From: an uncultured Curtobacterium sp.
Lineage (GTDB): Bacteria; Actinomycetota; Actinomycetes; Actinomycetales; Microbacteriaceae
Assembly: GCA_913778205.1 (NCBI GenBank)
Contig: CAJYUW010000034.1
Location: forward strand, 1 to 64,000
Direction: 5' to 3'
DNA length: 64,000 bases
Positions 7,678 through 15,892 of this stretch are shown piece by piece; the stretch's first letter is position 1, and each line of letters begins with the position of its first letter. The position numbers and the translations under genes were made by a program. Under the pieces are notes generated by a model, which was not told where the DNA came from, did no database searches, and worked only from the letters and a program-made list of their open reading frames with translations.

Positions 7678-8877
7678 TCACCACCGTTCGCTGGTGACGC
7701 CCTGCCCGTCGGCCCACTCGAAGACCTGGGCGCCCTCGATCCAGACGCGCGTGGCGCGGCTGGTCGCGGCGAGCGGGTCACCGTCCCAGAGGACGAGGTC
7801 GGCGTCGCGGCCCACCTCGAGGCGTCCGACGCGGTCACCGAAGCCGAGGATCTCCGCCGGGTTGACGGTGAGCGCCTCGAGCGCGGTCTGCCACGGCAGG
7901 CCCTCCTTGACGGCGGCGGTGGCCTGGTCGACGAGCATGTTGATCGGGACGACGGGGGCGTCGGTCGTGATGGCGGCCCGGACCCCGGCGGCGGCGATCG
8001 TGGCGAGGTTCGGGATGCCGCGGTCGCGGAGCTCGACCTTCGACCGGCTCGTGAAGAGCGGGCCGTAGATCACCGGGATGCCCTTCTCGGCGAGGACGTC
8101 GGCGATCTTGTGCGCCTCGGTGCCGTGGTTCACGACGAGTCGGTAGCCGAACTCCTCGGCGAGCCGGATCGCGGTGGCGATGTCGTCGTGGCGGTGGGTG
8201 TGCTGGTCCCAGGCGAGCTCGCCGTCGAGCACCCGGACGAGCGTCTCCTTCGTGAGGTCACGGGCGAACGGTTCGCCCTTCGCCGCGGCGGCGTCGCGGG
8301 CGGCTCGGTAGTTCTGGGCCTCGACGAAGGCGTCGCGGATGATCTTCGCGACCCCGAGTCGGGTCGACGGGGTCTGTCCCTTGCCGCCGTAGACGCGCTT
8401 CGGGTTCTCGCCGAGCGCGCTCTTCACGCTGACCGCGTCCGAGATGAGCTGCTCGTCGATCGTGCGGCCGCCCCAGGTCTTGATCGCGACGGTCTGCCCG
8501 CCGATCGGGTTGCCCGAGCCGGGCTTGACGACGATGCTCGTGACACCGCCGGCGAGGGCGTCCCGGAAGCCCTCGTCCTGGATGTCGACGGCGTCGATCG
8601 CGCGGACGCCGGCCATGTTCGGGCCGGTCATCTCGTTCGTGTCGTTGCCGGCCTCGCCGTTCGCCTCCTCGTGGATGCCGACGTGGCCGTGCGCCTCGAC
8701 GAAGCCCGGGACGAGCCACGCCCCCGCGGCGTCGACCACGGGCACGCCGTCCGGTGGGGTGACGTCCGGGCCGATCGCCGTGATCTTCCCGTCCTCGACG
8801 ACGACCGCCCCGCCGTCGAACGCAGGGGCGGTGACGGGGACGACGTGGGCACCGGTGATGGCGAAGGTGTTGGTCAT
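7678..8877 (-). CDS. Amidohydrolase-family protein (imidazolonepropionase-like)
   Basis: A 399-residue metal-dependent hydrolase. The N-terminal beta-sandwich is followed by VPGFVEAHGHVG, with the metal-binding His63-x-His65 pair, and the C terminus closes the sandwich (VGRLEVGRDADLVLWDGDPL). Further candidate metal or catalytic residues are visible in DQHTHRHDD, VVNHGTEAH and ITTDAPVVP. The substrate is a cyclic amide, urea or related C-N bond, but the specific compound cannot be told. It is probably cytoplasmic, as no signal peptide is seen. ATG 8877 is preceded six bases upstream by TAGCGT, suggesting a leaderless transcript. It is a single gene, divergent from the Fic gene. Confidence 0.88.
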   Translation of the reverse strand: MTNTFAITGAHVVPVTAPAFDGGAVVVEDGKITAIGPDVTPPDGVPVVDAAGAWLVPGFVEAHGHVGIHEEANGEAGNDTNEMTGPNMAGVRAIDAVDIQDEGFRDALAGGVTSIVVKPGSGNPIGGQTVAIKTWGGRTIDEQLISDAVSVKSALGENPKRVYGGKGQTPSTRLGVAKIIRDAFVEAQNYRAARDAAAAKGEPFARDLTKETLVRVLDGELAWDQHTHRHDDIATAIRLAEEFGYRLVVNHGTEAHKIADVLAEKGIPVIYGPLFTSRSKVELRDRGIPNLATIAAAGVRAAITTDAPVVPINMLVDQATAAVKEGLPWQTALEALTVNPAEILGFGDRVGRLEVGRDADLVLWDGDPLAATSRATRVWIEGAQVFEWADGQGVTSERW

Positions 8878-8889
8878 GCGGCCACGCTA
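8878..8889 (-). promoter_or_regulatory. Leaderless-type promoter (-10 TAGCGT)
   Basis: On the minus strand TAGCGT (8889-8884) is followed by exactly six bases and then the ATG at 8877. Confidence 0.6.
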
Positions 8890-8978
8890 GCGAGCACGTG
8901 TGCATGCGACATCCGGAGTCGTCGTGGCGGCGGTCGGACGCGTCGTAGTGTGCTCCGACCAGCGACGGACGGAGGACC

Positions 8979-10313
8979 GTGGAACCCTCGAGAGCACCCG
9001 CCCCACGCCGGACCCGTCCGTGGCCGGCCCACCCACCGCGCGCCCGCCCCGCCGATCCACCGCAGGCCGGGCCCGAGCACTCTCCGCACGCCGGGCCCGA
9101 GCACTCTCCGCACGCCGGGCCCGAGCGCGGACGCTGGCCCGTGCACGGCCGGGTCGTGCAGCGGTGGCGGAGCGCCCTGCGCGGCCCGCGGGCCGATCGA
9201 CTGCTCACGCACGTGGTCGCCTCCGTCCCGCCCGCCGTCGCGGAGGCCCGGTGGTCGCCCGACGCCGGCTGCGAGCAGCTGCTCGCGCACGCGACGCACG
9301 CGCTCCGGACCCTCGACGCTGAACACGGGAGCGTGCTCGCGGGGCTGTCCTCGGTGCTCGTCCGCACCGAGGCGGTGGCGTCGTCACGCATCGAGCACGA
9401 GCACGCGACCGTCGACGACGTCGCCCGCGCCGAGGTCGGCATCCGCACGAACCCGAGTGCGACGCTCGTCGCGCACGCGGGCACCGCACTGGAGCGACTC
9501 GTCGCGAGCGCTGCGACGGGCACCGTGACCGCGTCCGCTCTGCTGGACGCCCACCGTGTGCTCCTGGCCGACGACCCGGTGGACCGGCATCACGCGGGAC
9601 GCTGGCGCGACGTCCAGAACTGGATCGGCGGCGGCGCGTCACCCCGGCTCGCGACGTACGTCCCGCCGCCGCCGGAGACGGTCCCGGCACTCATGACTGA
9701 CCTGCTCGCCTTCGTGCAACGCGACGACCTGCACCCGATCGCGCAGGCTGCCCTGGCTCACGCCCAGTTCGAGTCGATCCACCCGTTCACGGACGGCAAC
9801 GGCCGGATCGGCCGCGCCCTCGTGAGCGCCGTGCTGCGACGACGCGGACTCGGCACGCGCGTCACCGCTCCGGTGGCCGTCGTGCTCGCGACCGAGCGCT
9901 CGCGCTACTTCGGCCTGCTCGAGGCCGCCCGCGACGGCGCCGTCGACGACCTCGTGGCCGACCTCGCGATCGCGATCGGTACCGTGTGCGACGAAGCCAC
10001 CGTGTCGGCGCTGACCCTCGCGCAGCACGGCGACCGCATCCGCGGGCTCGGGATCGCCCCCGGGCTCGTCGCGGTCCTCGCGCAGCAGCCGTTCGTCACC
10101 GAGGACACGCTCGACCGCGTGCTCTGGGCCGAGCGTCCCGGCGACCGGACGGATGCCGTCGTCCACCGGCTGTGCGGGGCGGGGGTGCTCCGACCGGTCA
10201 CCGCTCGGCGTCGGCGGCGGGCGTGGCGGGTGGTGGGCGTGGCCGACGAGATCGAGGCGTTCGTCGACCGGGTGACCGACGGGGTCCGTGCCCGGGCCCG
10301 GTCGAGCGGATGA
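8979..10313 (+). CDS. Fic/DOC-family protein (probable AMP transferase)
   Basis: A 444-residue protein with the complete Fic motif HPFTDGNGRIGR starting at His268, so the catalytic His, the Asp/Asn and the phosphate-binding Gly-Arg are intact. Fic proteins usually transfer AMP to a hydroxyl of a target protein. An upstream SSRIE at 135-139 matches the inhibitory helix (S/T)xxxE(G/N), except that H replaces the final G/N; this suggests self-inhibition of the class II type, and no antitoxin gene is next to it. The C-terminal part looks like a winged helix. The GTG at 8979 is only 3-4 bases after GGAGG, and the first 50 residues are repeat-derived (PEHSPHAG twice), so the GTG at 9141 is a real alternative start. 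The 3' end is copied in the downstream repeat. Confidence 0.85.
   Translation: MEPSRAPAPRRTRPWPAHPPRARPADPPQAGPEHSPHAGPEHSPHAGPERGRWPVHGRVVQRWRSALRGPRADRLLTHVVASVPPAVAEARWSPDAGCEQLLAHATHALRTLDAEHGSVLAGLSSVLVRTEAVASSRIEHEHATVDDVARAEVGIRTNPSATLVAHAGTALERLVASAATGTVTASALLDAHRVLLADDPVDRHHAGRWRDVQNWIGGGASPRLATYVPPPPETVPALMTDLLAFVQRDDLHPIAQAALAHAQFESIHPFTDGNGRIGRALVSAVLRRRGLGTRVTAPVAVVLATERSRYFGLLEAARDGAVDDLVADLAIAIGTVCDEATVSALTLAQHGDRIRGLGIAPGLVAVLAQQPFVTEDTLDRVLWAERPGDRTDAVVHRLCGAGVLRPVTARRRRRAWRVVGVADEIEAFVDRVTDGVRARARSSG
9073..9126. repeat. Tandem repeat, 24 bp x 2.25, in the Fic N terminus
   Basis: Two exact 24-bp copies (9073-9096, 9097-9120) plus a partial third. Since 24 is a multiple of three, the frame is kept and the repeat encodes PEHSPHAG twice. 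Confidence 0.9.
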
Positions 10314-10384
10314 CCGACGAGGTCGTGCCCGGGCCCGGTCGACCGCGTGACCGACCGGGCCCGTCCCCGGGCCCGGTCGACCGC
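10272..10384. repeat. Tandem repeat, ~38 bp x 3, spanning the Fic stop codon
   Basis: Three diverged copies (10272-10309, 10310-10346, 10347-10384) share GTGACCGACxxG and CCCGGGCCCGGTCGA. The first is the 3' coding end of the Fic gene; the other two lie beyond its stop at 10313. The middle unit is one base shorter. Confidence 0.85.
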
Positions 10385-10413
10385 GTGAGCCGGCCGTCGT
10401 GGGGTGCGGCGCA

Positions 10414-10425
10414 TAGGGTGGGACG
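10414..10425 (+). promoter_or_regulatory. Leaderless-type promoter (-10 TAGGGT)
   Basis: TAGGGT at 10414-10419 is followed by six bases and the GTG at 10426. No Shine-Dalgarno sequence is present. Confidence 0.55.
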
Positions 10426-12615
10426 GTGAGCAGCGAGCACGAACAGGCCACCCCGCCCACCGCCGCCAAGCGACCGGTCACCCGGACGCACCACGGCATC
10501 GACTTCGTCGACGACTACGAGTGGCTGCGTGCCAAGGAGTCGCCCGAGACGCTCGCGTACCTCGAGGCCGAGAACGCGTACACCGACGCCGAGACCGCGC
10601 ACCTCGCGCCGTTGCGCGACCGCATCTTCGGCGAGGTGAAGTCCCGCGTGCAGGAGACCGACCTCTCCGTCCCCGTGCGGATGGGCGACTGGTGGTACTT
10701 CACGCGCACCGCCGAGGGCTCGCAGTACGGCGTGCACTGCCGCGCCCCGATCAGCGGACCGGACGACTGGACCCCGCCGTCGATCGAGGTGCCCGTCGAC
10801 GGCGGTTCGTCGGTGCTCCCCGGCGAGGAGGTCGTCCTCGACGGCAACGCGCTCGCCGACGGCCACGACTTCTTCTCCCTCGGCACGTACGACATCAGCG
10901 ACGACGGCACCCGTCTCGTCTACGGCATCGACGTCGCCGGCGACGAGCGCTACACGCTGCACGTCCGCGACCTCACCACCGGCACGGACCTCGCCGACGA
11001 GATCCCGGACACCGGCGCCGGCGCCACGTTCGACCCGTCCGGGCGGTTCGTGTTCTACCCGACCGTCGACGACTCCTGGCGACCGGACCGCATCTGGCGG
11101 CACGCCGTCGGCACGCCGACCACGGACGACGTCGTGGTGTTCGAGGAGCCGGACGACCGCTACTGGGTCGGGGTCGGTGTCACCCGCTCGTCGCAGTACA
11201 TCGTCATCGAGCTCGGCTCGAAGATCACGTCCGAGGCGCTGGTCCTCGACGCCGCCGACCCGACCGGTGAGTTCCAGGTCGTGTGGCCGCGACGGGACGG
11301 CGTCGAGTACGAGATCGAGCACGCCATCGTCGGCGGCAGCGACCGGTTCCTCGTGCTGCACAACGACGGCGCTGAGAACTTCGAGCTCGTCGACGTCCCG
11401 GCCGACGACCCCACCTCCGAGCGCGACCGTCGTGTGGTCGTCGCACACCACCCGGAACGGCGCATCGAGTCCGTCGACGCCTTCGCCGGGCACCTCGCCC
11501 TCGAGTACCGGTCGGAGGCGCTCCCCCGGGTGGCGATCATCCCGATCGAGGACGACGGCTACGGCGACGCGCACGAGGTCCCGTTCGACGAGGCGCTGTT
11601 CTCCGCCGGGCTCGGTGGCAACCCCGAGTGGGAGCAGCCGACGCTCCGGATCGGGTACACCTCGTTCGTCACCCCGTCCGAGGTGAGCGACCTCGACCTC
11701 GCGACCGGCGAGGTCACGGTCCTCAAGCGGCAGCCGGTGCTCGGCGGCTACGACCCCGCGGACTACGTGCAGGAGCGCGACTGGGCCACGGCGTCGGACG
11801 GCACGCGGGTGCCGATCTCGCTCGTCTGGCGTCGCGACGCCGTCGACCCCGACCAGCCGTCGCCGCTGCACCTGTACGGTTACGGCTCGTACGAGCACTC
11901 GATCGACCCCGGCTTCAGCGTCATGCGGCTGAGCATGCTGGACCGCGGGGTCGTGTTCGCGGTCGCACACGTCCGGGGCGGCGGCGAGATGGGCCGGCAC
12001 TGGTACGAGGACGGCAAGACGCTCACGAAGAAGAACACGTTCACGGACTTCGTCGCGGTCGCCGGACACCTCATCGACAGCGGCCGCACCACCGCCGACC
12101 GGTTGGTCGCCGAGGGCGGCAGCGCGGGCGGTCTCCTCATGGGGGCCGTCGCGAACCTCGCGCCGGATCGCTTCGCCGGCATCCTCGCCGCGGTGCCGTT
12201 CGTCGACGCGCTGACGAGCATCCTCGACCCCGACCTGCCGCTGACGGTCATCGAGTGGGACGAGTGGGGCGACCCGCTGCACGACCCCGAGGTCTACCGC
12301 TACATGAGCGAGTACTCGCCGTACGAGAACGTCCGCGAGGACGTGCAGTACCCGAAGATCCTCGCGGTGACGTCGATCAACGACACGCGGGTGCTCTACG
12401 TCGAGCCGGCGAAGTGGACGGCTCGTCTGCGCGAGGTCGGCGCCCCCGTGCTCCTGAAGACCGAGATGACCGCCGGGCACGGCGGCGTGAGCGGTCGGTA
12501 CGACTCGTGGCGGGAGCGGGCCTTCGAGCTGGCGTGGCTGCTCGACACGCTGGGGCTGACGGACGTCTCCCCCGCTGCCGCTGCCGCCGACGCCCAGTCC
12601 GTCGCCGCGGGGTGA
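10426..12615 (+). CDS. ptrB: Oligopeptidase B-like prolyl oligopeptidase (S9A)
   Basis: A 729-residue serine peptidase. The first 70 residues include the family opening HHGIDFVDDYEWLRAKE. A beta-propeller region follows to about 430, then the alpha/beta-hydrolase domain. The nucleophile Ser566 lies in EGGSAGGLLMG and the catalytic His is near residue 685 in TAGHGG; SINDTRV carries the likely catalytic Asp. Oligopeptidase B cuts short peptides after Arg or Lys in the cytoplasm; no signal peptide is seen here. It is a single gene, with its own leaderless-type promoter and a hairpin terminator immediately downstream. Confidence 0.92.
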   Translation: MSSEHEQATPPTAAKRPVTRTHHGIDFVDDYEWLRAKESPETLAYLEAENAYTDAETAHLAPLRDRIFGEVKSRVQETDLSVPVRMGDWWYFTRTAEGSQYGVHCRAPISGPDDWTPPSIEVPVDGGSSVLPGEEVVLDGNALADGHDFFSLGTYDISDDGTRLVYGIDVAGDERYTLHVRDLTTGTDLADEIPDTGAGATFDPSGRFVFYPTVDDSWRPDRIWRHAVGTPTTDDVVVFEEPDDRYWVGVGVTRSSQYIVIELGSKITSEALVLDAADPTGEFQVVWPRRDGVEYEIEHAIVGGSDRFLVLHNDGAENFELVDVPADDPTSERDRRVVVAHHPERRIESVDAFAGHLALEYRSEALPRVAIIPIEDDGYGDAHEVPFDEALFSAGLGGNPEWEQPTLRIGYTSFVTPSEVSDLDLATGEVTVLKRQPVLGGYDPADYVQERDWATASDGTRVPISLVWRRDAVDPDQPSPLHLYGYGSYEHSIDPGFSVMRLSMLDRGVVFAVAHVRGGGEMGRHWYEDGKTLTKKNTFTDFVAVAGHLIDSGRTTADRLVAEGGSAGGLLMGAVANLAPDRFAGILAAVPFVDALTSILDPDLPLTVIEWDEWGDPLHDPEVYRYMSEYSPYENVREDVQYPKILAVTSINDTRVLYVEPAKWTARLREVGAPVLLKTEMTAGHGGVSGRYDSWRERAFELAWLLDTLGLTDVSPAAAAADAQSVAAG

Positions 12616-12668
12616 ACCGCACCGCCCGTGCCCGACCGCGGTGTGCGGCTGGGCATGGGCGGAGCGGT
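12616..12668. terminator. Two-way hairpin between convergent genes
   Basis: Positions 12616-12633 pair with 12651-12668 over 18 positions, with one A-A mismatch and one G-T wobble. It starts one base after the peptidase stop and reaches the first base of the convergent CYTH/CHAD stop codon. Confidence 0.75.
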
Positions 12669-14209
12669 CACACGCGGTTGAGCGTGTGCACCGCCTCGTC
12701 GTAGGACTGCTCCGCGAGCCGCACCCGGTCCCCCGCGAGGACCCCGTACCCGAACGTGCCCTCGCCGGCGCGCTCCGCGATGCCCGACTGGACCCGGAGC
12801 TGCTCGAGCGCGTGCAGCGAGCGGACCCGCTCCGTCAGGACCTCGGCGGCGTTCCCGATCCGCTTCCACAGCGCGTGCGGGAAGGCGTCGTCGCCGAGGA
12901 CGTCCATCGCCATCCTCGCCCGGAGCGTCGCCGTCCACGCGAGCTCGGTCGCAGCGAGTGCCGCGGCTTCGCGCTCGACCACCGCGACCTCGGCGTCGTC
13001 GTCCGCCACGGCGTCCTGCACGAGGTCGCGCACACGGGGCTTCACGATCGCCGAGACGTCCTGTGCGACGTGCTTCGGGGAGCGCAGCGCCCACGCCGTC
13101 GGCTCCGGTCGTTCCACCGCGTCGTCCAGCGCGTCGAGCAGTTCGAGGAACGGCTCGCTGTGCAGGAACGCGACGACGTCCCGGATCGCGAGGTCGCGAC
13201 GCTCGCGCGTGGCCGCGAGGATCCGTTCGCGCGTCATCGCGTCGACGAGGGCGTCCTGCGCCGGGGTCGACGCTCGGGGCAGTCGCTCGACCAGGTACTC
13301 GGCGAGCGCGGCGCGAGCGGTCACCGCGGCGAGGGCGTCGGCGGCCTCGGCTGCGCGGTCGAACGCCGGGGTCGGCGGGAACGCGGGCCGGTAGGAGCCG
13401 AGGACCGCGGCGATGCCGAGTCCTGTCGACGCGGTGTCGCGGAGGTCGACCGTCGCCGCGGTCGCCTGGTCCCGCAGCACGGCCTGCTGCTCGAGCAGCG
13501 CGATGCGCAGCTTCCGCAGGCGCTTCGTCAGCGCGCGTGCGGCCGTGCCCTTGTCGGGCTTGTCCCCGGTCTGGAGGCGCGGTGCCGGTGCGCCGGCCAG
13601 CCCACGAGCCAGCTTGGACGAGACGGCGGCGGGGCCGGCCCCCACGGCCGCGAAGCGGCCGTCGAGCGCCGCGAAGAGCTCGTGCGCGACCTGTTCGTCG
13701 ACGCCTCCGACCGTCTCGACCTCGACCTCGCGCCAGGTGCGGGGCGTCTCGGGAGCGTCGTCGTCGAGACGCTGCGCCCGCACGGTGTCGTCGGCGAGCT
13801 CGGCGATCTGGTCACCGTCCTCGTCGAGCAGCCGCGTGACCGTCCGGGTCGTCGTGATGCGGACGACCGGGCGGAGACCCCGGCCCCGCCGTTCGGTGAA
13901 GAGCGCGGCGAGGACCGCGTCCGGCACGGTGTCCGCGTCCTCGGTGAGCGGGAAGTGCAGCTCGTGCCGGACGGTGTCCGAGGCGGCGCGCTTGATGTGC
14001 CAGCCGGCGTCGACGCCCCCGGTCCGGCGCCGGACGGTGACCCGGGCAGCGACAAGGTCGTACCGCTCGGTGTCCCAGTAGGTGGCGTCGAGCTCGAACG
14101 GCTCCTGCCGGTCGGACTGCAGGATGCCGCCGACACCGATCAGGTCGGGCAGGTCCCCGCCCTCGGGCAGGTCGTAGGTGCGCTCGATCTCGAGGTGCGT
14201 GTCACTCAC
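12668..14209 (-). CDS. CYTH and CHAD domain fusion protein
   Basis: A 513-residue protein with two domains. Residues 1-195 are a CYTH (triphosphate tunnel) domain opening with LEIERTYDLPEG; the family motif is ExExK, and here the lysine is replaced by Thr. Residues about 225-505 are a helical CHAD domain rich in conserved His and Arg (RSLHALEQLRVQSG, RARMAMDVLGDD). CYTH domains hydrolyse or bind inorganic triphosphate or polyphosphate and CHAD domains bind polyphosphate granules, so a role in polyphosphate metabolism is likely; this is family knowledge, not shown here. The GTG start at 14209 overlaps the stop of the membrane protein gene as GTGA, making it the last gene of a three-gene operon led by a PadR regulator. 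Confidence 0.88.
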   Translation of the reverse strand: MSDTHLEIERTYDLPEGGDLPDLIGVGGILQSDRQEPFELDATYWDTERYDLVAARVTVRRRTGGVDAGWHIKRAASDTVRHELHFPLTEDADTVPDAVLAALFTERRGRGLRPVVRITTTRTVTRLLDEDGDQIAELADDTVRAQRLDDDAPETPRTWREVEVETVGGVDEQVAHELFAALDGRFAAVGAGPAAVSSKLARGLAGAPAPRLQTGDKPDKGTAARALTKRLRKLRIALLEQQAVLRDQATAATVDLRDTASTGLGIAAVLGSYRPAFPPTPAFDRAAEAADALAAVTARAALAEYLVERLPRASTPAQDALVDAMTRERILAATRERRDLAIRDVVAFLHSEPFLELLDALDDAVERPEPTAWALRSPKHVAQDVSAIVKPRVRDLVQDAVADDDAEVAVVEREAAALAATELAWTATLRARMAMDVLGDDAFPHALWKRIGNAAEVLTERVRSLHALEQLRVQSGIAERAGEGTFGYGVLAGDRVRLAEQSYDEAVHTLNRV

Positions 14210-15045
14210 GCGCTCCTGTCTACCAGGGCTCCCCCGTGCTCCACGAACCGGTCGGGGACATCCGTGGACAACCGGCGGGCGAGGAGAGCGCCGATGATCG
14301 CGACGAGGAACGGCACGACCTGGACCGCGGTGCCGAGGGCGGCCGCCACCGAGTACGGCAGCCCGACGCCCCACAGGCCGACCCCCAGGGGGAACACCAG
14401 CACCGACGCGACGAGCGGCAGCAGCAGGAGCGACCAGGTCCACCCGGGTCGGCGGAGCACGACGAGCCACACGGCGAGCCACGCCGAGGCCACCGTGCCG
14501 GACCACACGGCGGCGTGGACCGGCGGGTTGAACCACCCCGTCGTGACGGCCAGCCAGACCGTCCCCACGGCGAACACGACGAGCGCTCCGATCGCCCGAC
14601 GGCGCAGCGGTGCCCCGCTCACGAGCAGGACGGCGGCTCCGACGGCGACCGCTGGCAAGACCGTGACCGCGACCGCGTCGAGCAGGAACACCGGCATGGC
14701 TCCCCTGAAGCCGTTGTAGCGCTGCAGGAGTCCGAGCAGGCCGCAGCCGACCAGGTAGACGGTGACGGCCACGGCGAGCAGCACCGGGATGGTCGGGATC
14801 GTGTGCGGTGCACGGCGGACGGACGACGAAACGGTGGTCATGGTGTTCCCCCAGGTGGATCGGTGGCCGACGCGTCGGTGGAGCAGCGCCGTGGTGAGTG
14901 CACCGAACGCGAGCGCGGTCGGCGAGAGGTCGAGTTCGGCGGCGCCCTGGACGTCCGCTGCCCACTGCTCCCGGCGCGTCGCACGATGGGCCGCGGGTGA
15001 CACGGCGACCGCGGCGGACACGAGCAGGCGGTCGAGGGCGCTCAC
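14206..15045 (-). CDS. Multi-spanning membrane protein in PadR operon
   Basis: A 279-residue membrane protein. The first 70 residues are soluble and helical (RREQWAADVQGAAEL), resembling the cytoplasmic start of proteins often found beside PadR regulators. From residue 80 on there are about seven hydrophobic helices. The GTG at 15045 overlaps the PadR stop (GTGA) and its own stop overlaps the next start, so three genes are tightly coupled. I do not recognise a named transporter family. By analogy with other PadR neighbours it may be a membrane protein whose level the regulator controls. Confidence 0.8.
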   Translation of the reverse strand: MSALDRLLVSAAVAVSPAAHRATRREQWAADVQGAAELDLSPTALAFGALTTALLHRRVGHRSTWGNTMTTVSSSVRRAPHTIPTIPVLLAVAVTVYLVGCGLLGLLQRYNGFRGAMPVFLLDAVAVTVLPAVAVGAAVLLVSGAPLRRRAIGALVVFAVGTVWLAVTTGWFNPPVHAAVWSGTVASAWLAVWLVVLRRPGWTWSLLLLPLVASVLVFPLGVGLWGVGLPYSVAAALGTAVQVVPFLVAIIGALLARRLSTDVPDRFVEHGGALVDRSA

Positions 15046-15380
15046 GAGGTCACCGGCCGGTTGGTCGGACGGACGGCCCCCGCCGTGCGGGCGGCAGCGC
15101 GCGCGGCATCGTCTCTGGCGTCGACGAGTTCGCGCGCTGCGACCGCTCCGTCCGGGGTGAACTCGTAGAGCCGTCGTCGGGGCCCGGACCGCTCGGCGTC
15201 GTCGTCCCAGGTCGATCGGATCCACCCGAGCTGTTCGAGCCGTTCCAGGATCGGGTACACGGTGCCGGCCTGACGCCCGGTCGCCTTGATGACGAGCAGA
15301 CCCCACGTCGGACCGTCCGCTCCGAGCAGCGCCCCGAGGACGTCGAGCGTCGGGGCGGTCACACGTCTGATCGGTTCCAT
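15042..15380 (-). CDS. PadR-family transcriptional regulator
   Basis: A 112-residue protein that matches the PadR winged-helix domain over its whole length: TLDVLGALLGADGPTWGLLVIKATGRQAGTVYPILERLEQLGW includes the recognition helix and the GTVYPILERLE motif typical of the family. The C-terminal dimerisation helix is short. It is the first gene of a three-gene operon with 4-bp overlaps and probably represses its own transcript. PadR regulators often bind a two-fold symmetric ATGT-like site near the promoter; none is obvious to me in the 110 bases upstream. Confidence 0.9.
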   Translation of the reverse strand: MEPIRRVTAPTLDVLGALLGADGPTWGLLVIKATGRQAGTVYPILERLEQLGWIRSTWDDDAERSGPRRRLYEFTPDGAVAARELVDARDDAARAAARTAGAVRPTNRPVTS

Positions 15381-15480
15381 GCAGTGAATCTACCTATGTA
15401 GAACAAGCAGGTCAAGCCCTGGAGGACAAGCCGGTCGAGACATGGAGGACGAGCGCAACGGCGCGCCCAGTCGGGCGGGT

Positions 15481-15492
15481 TACCCTGTGCAC
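15481..15492 (+). promoter_or_regulatory. Leaderless-type promoter (-10 TACCCT)
   Basis: TACCCT at 15481-15486 is followed by six bases and the ATG at 15493. Confidence 0.6.
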
Positions 15493-15765
15493 ATGAGCGA
15501 GACGATCACCCGCGACGCGTTCGTGCCCGAGGCCGGCGGTGTCACGATGTTCACGACGAGCTGGTGCGGCTACTGTGCCCGGCTGAAGAACCAGATGACG
15601 AAGGCCGGCGTGCCCTTCCGCGAGGTCGACATCGAGCAGACCCCCGGCACGGCCGAGCTGGTCGCCGAGGTCAACGGCGGCAACCAGACCGTCCCGACGC
15701 TGGTGTTCCCCGACGGCAGCACCGCGACCAACCCGTCCCTCGCCGAGGTGCAGTCGCGCGTCTGA
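15493..15765 (+). CDS. mrx1: Mycoredoxin / glutaredoxin-like thiol oxidoreductase
   Basis: A 90-residue single-domain glutaredoxin-fold protein with the redox pair Cys25-Gly-Tyr-Cys28 (WCGYCARL), the cis-proline region TVPTLVF and GGNQ, as in actinobacterial mycoredoxin. It reduces mycothiol mixed disulfides on proteins using mycothiol as electron donor; mycothiol is the main thiol of this phylum. The start at 15493 rather than the upstream ATG at 15442 gives the standard family length and places a TACCCT box six bases before the ATG. It is a single gene, with a strong two-way terminator downstream. Confidence 0.9.
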   Translation: MSETITRDAFVPEAGGVTMFTTSWCGYCARLKNQMTKAGVPFREVDIEQTPGTAELVAEVNGGNQTVPTLVFPDGSTATNPSLAEVQSRV

Positions 15766-15803
15766 CGCGCCGTACGCCTCCGATCGGCGGCCGTCGCCGC
15801 ACG

Positions 15804-15853
15804 ACCAGAGCCCGCGGGAACCATGGGAAACCACGGTTCCGGCGGGCTCTGGT
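15804..15853. terminator. Strong two-way hairpin terminator with GAAA loop
   Basis: The 23-bp arms 15804-15826 and 15831-15853 pair with only two mismatches around a GAAA tetraloop. It lies between the convergent stops of mycoredoxin (15765) and the SNF2 helicase (15893). Confidence 0.85.
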
Positions 15854-15892
15854 TGTTCGGAAGCCGAACGCACCGCGACGCCGCGAGCCTCG

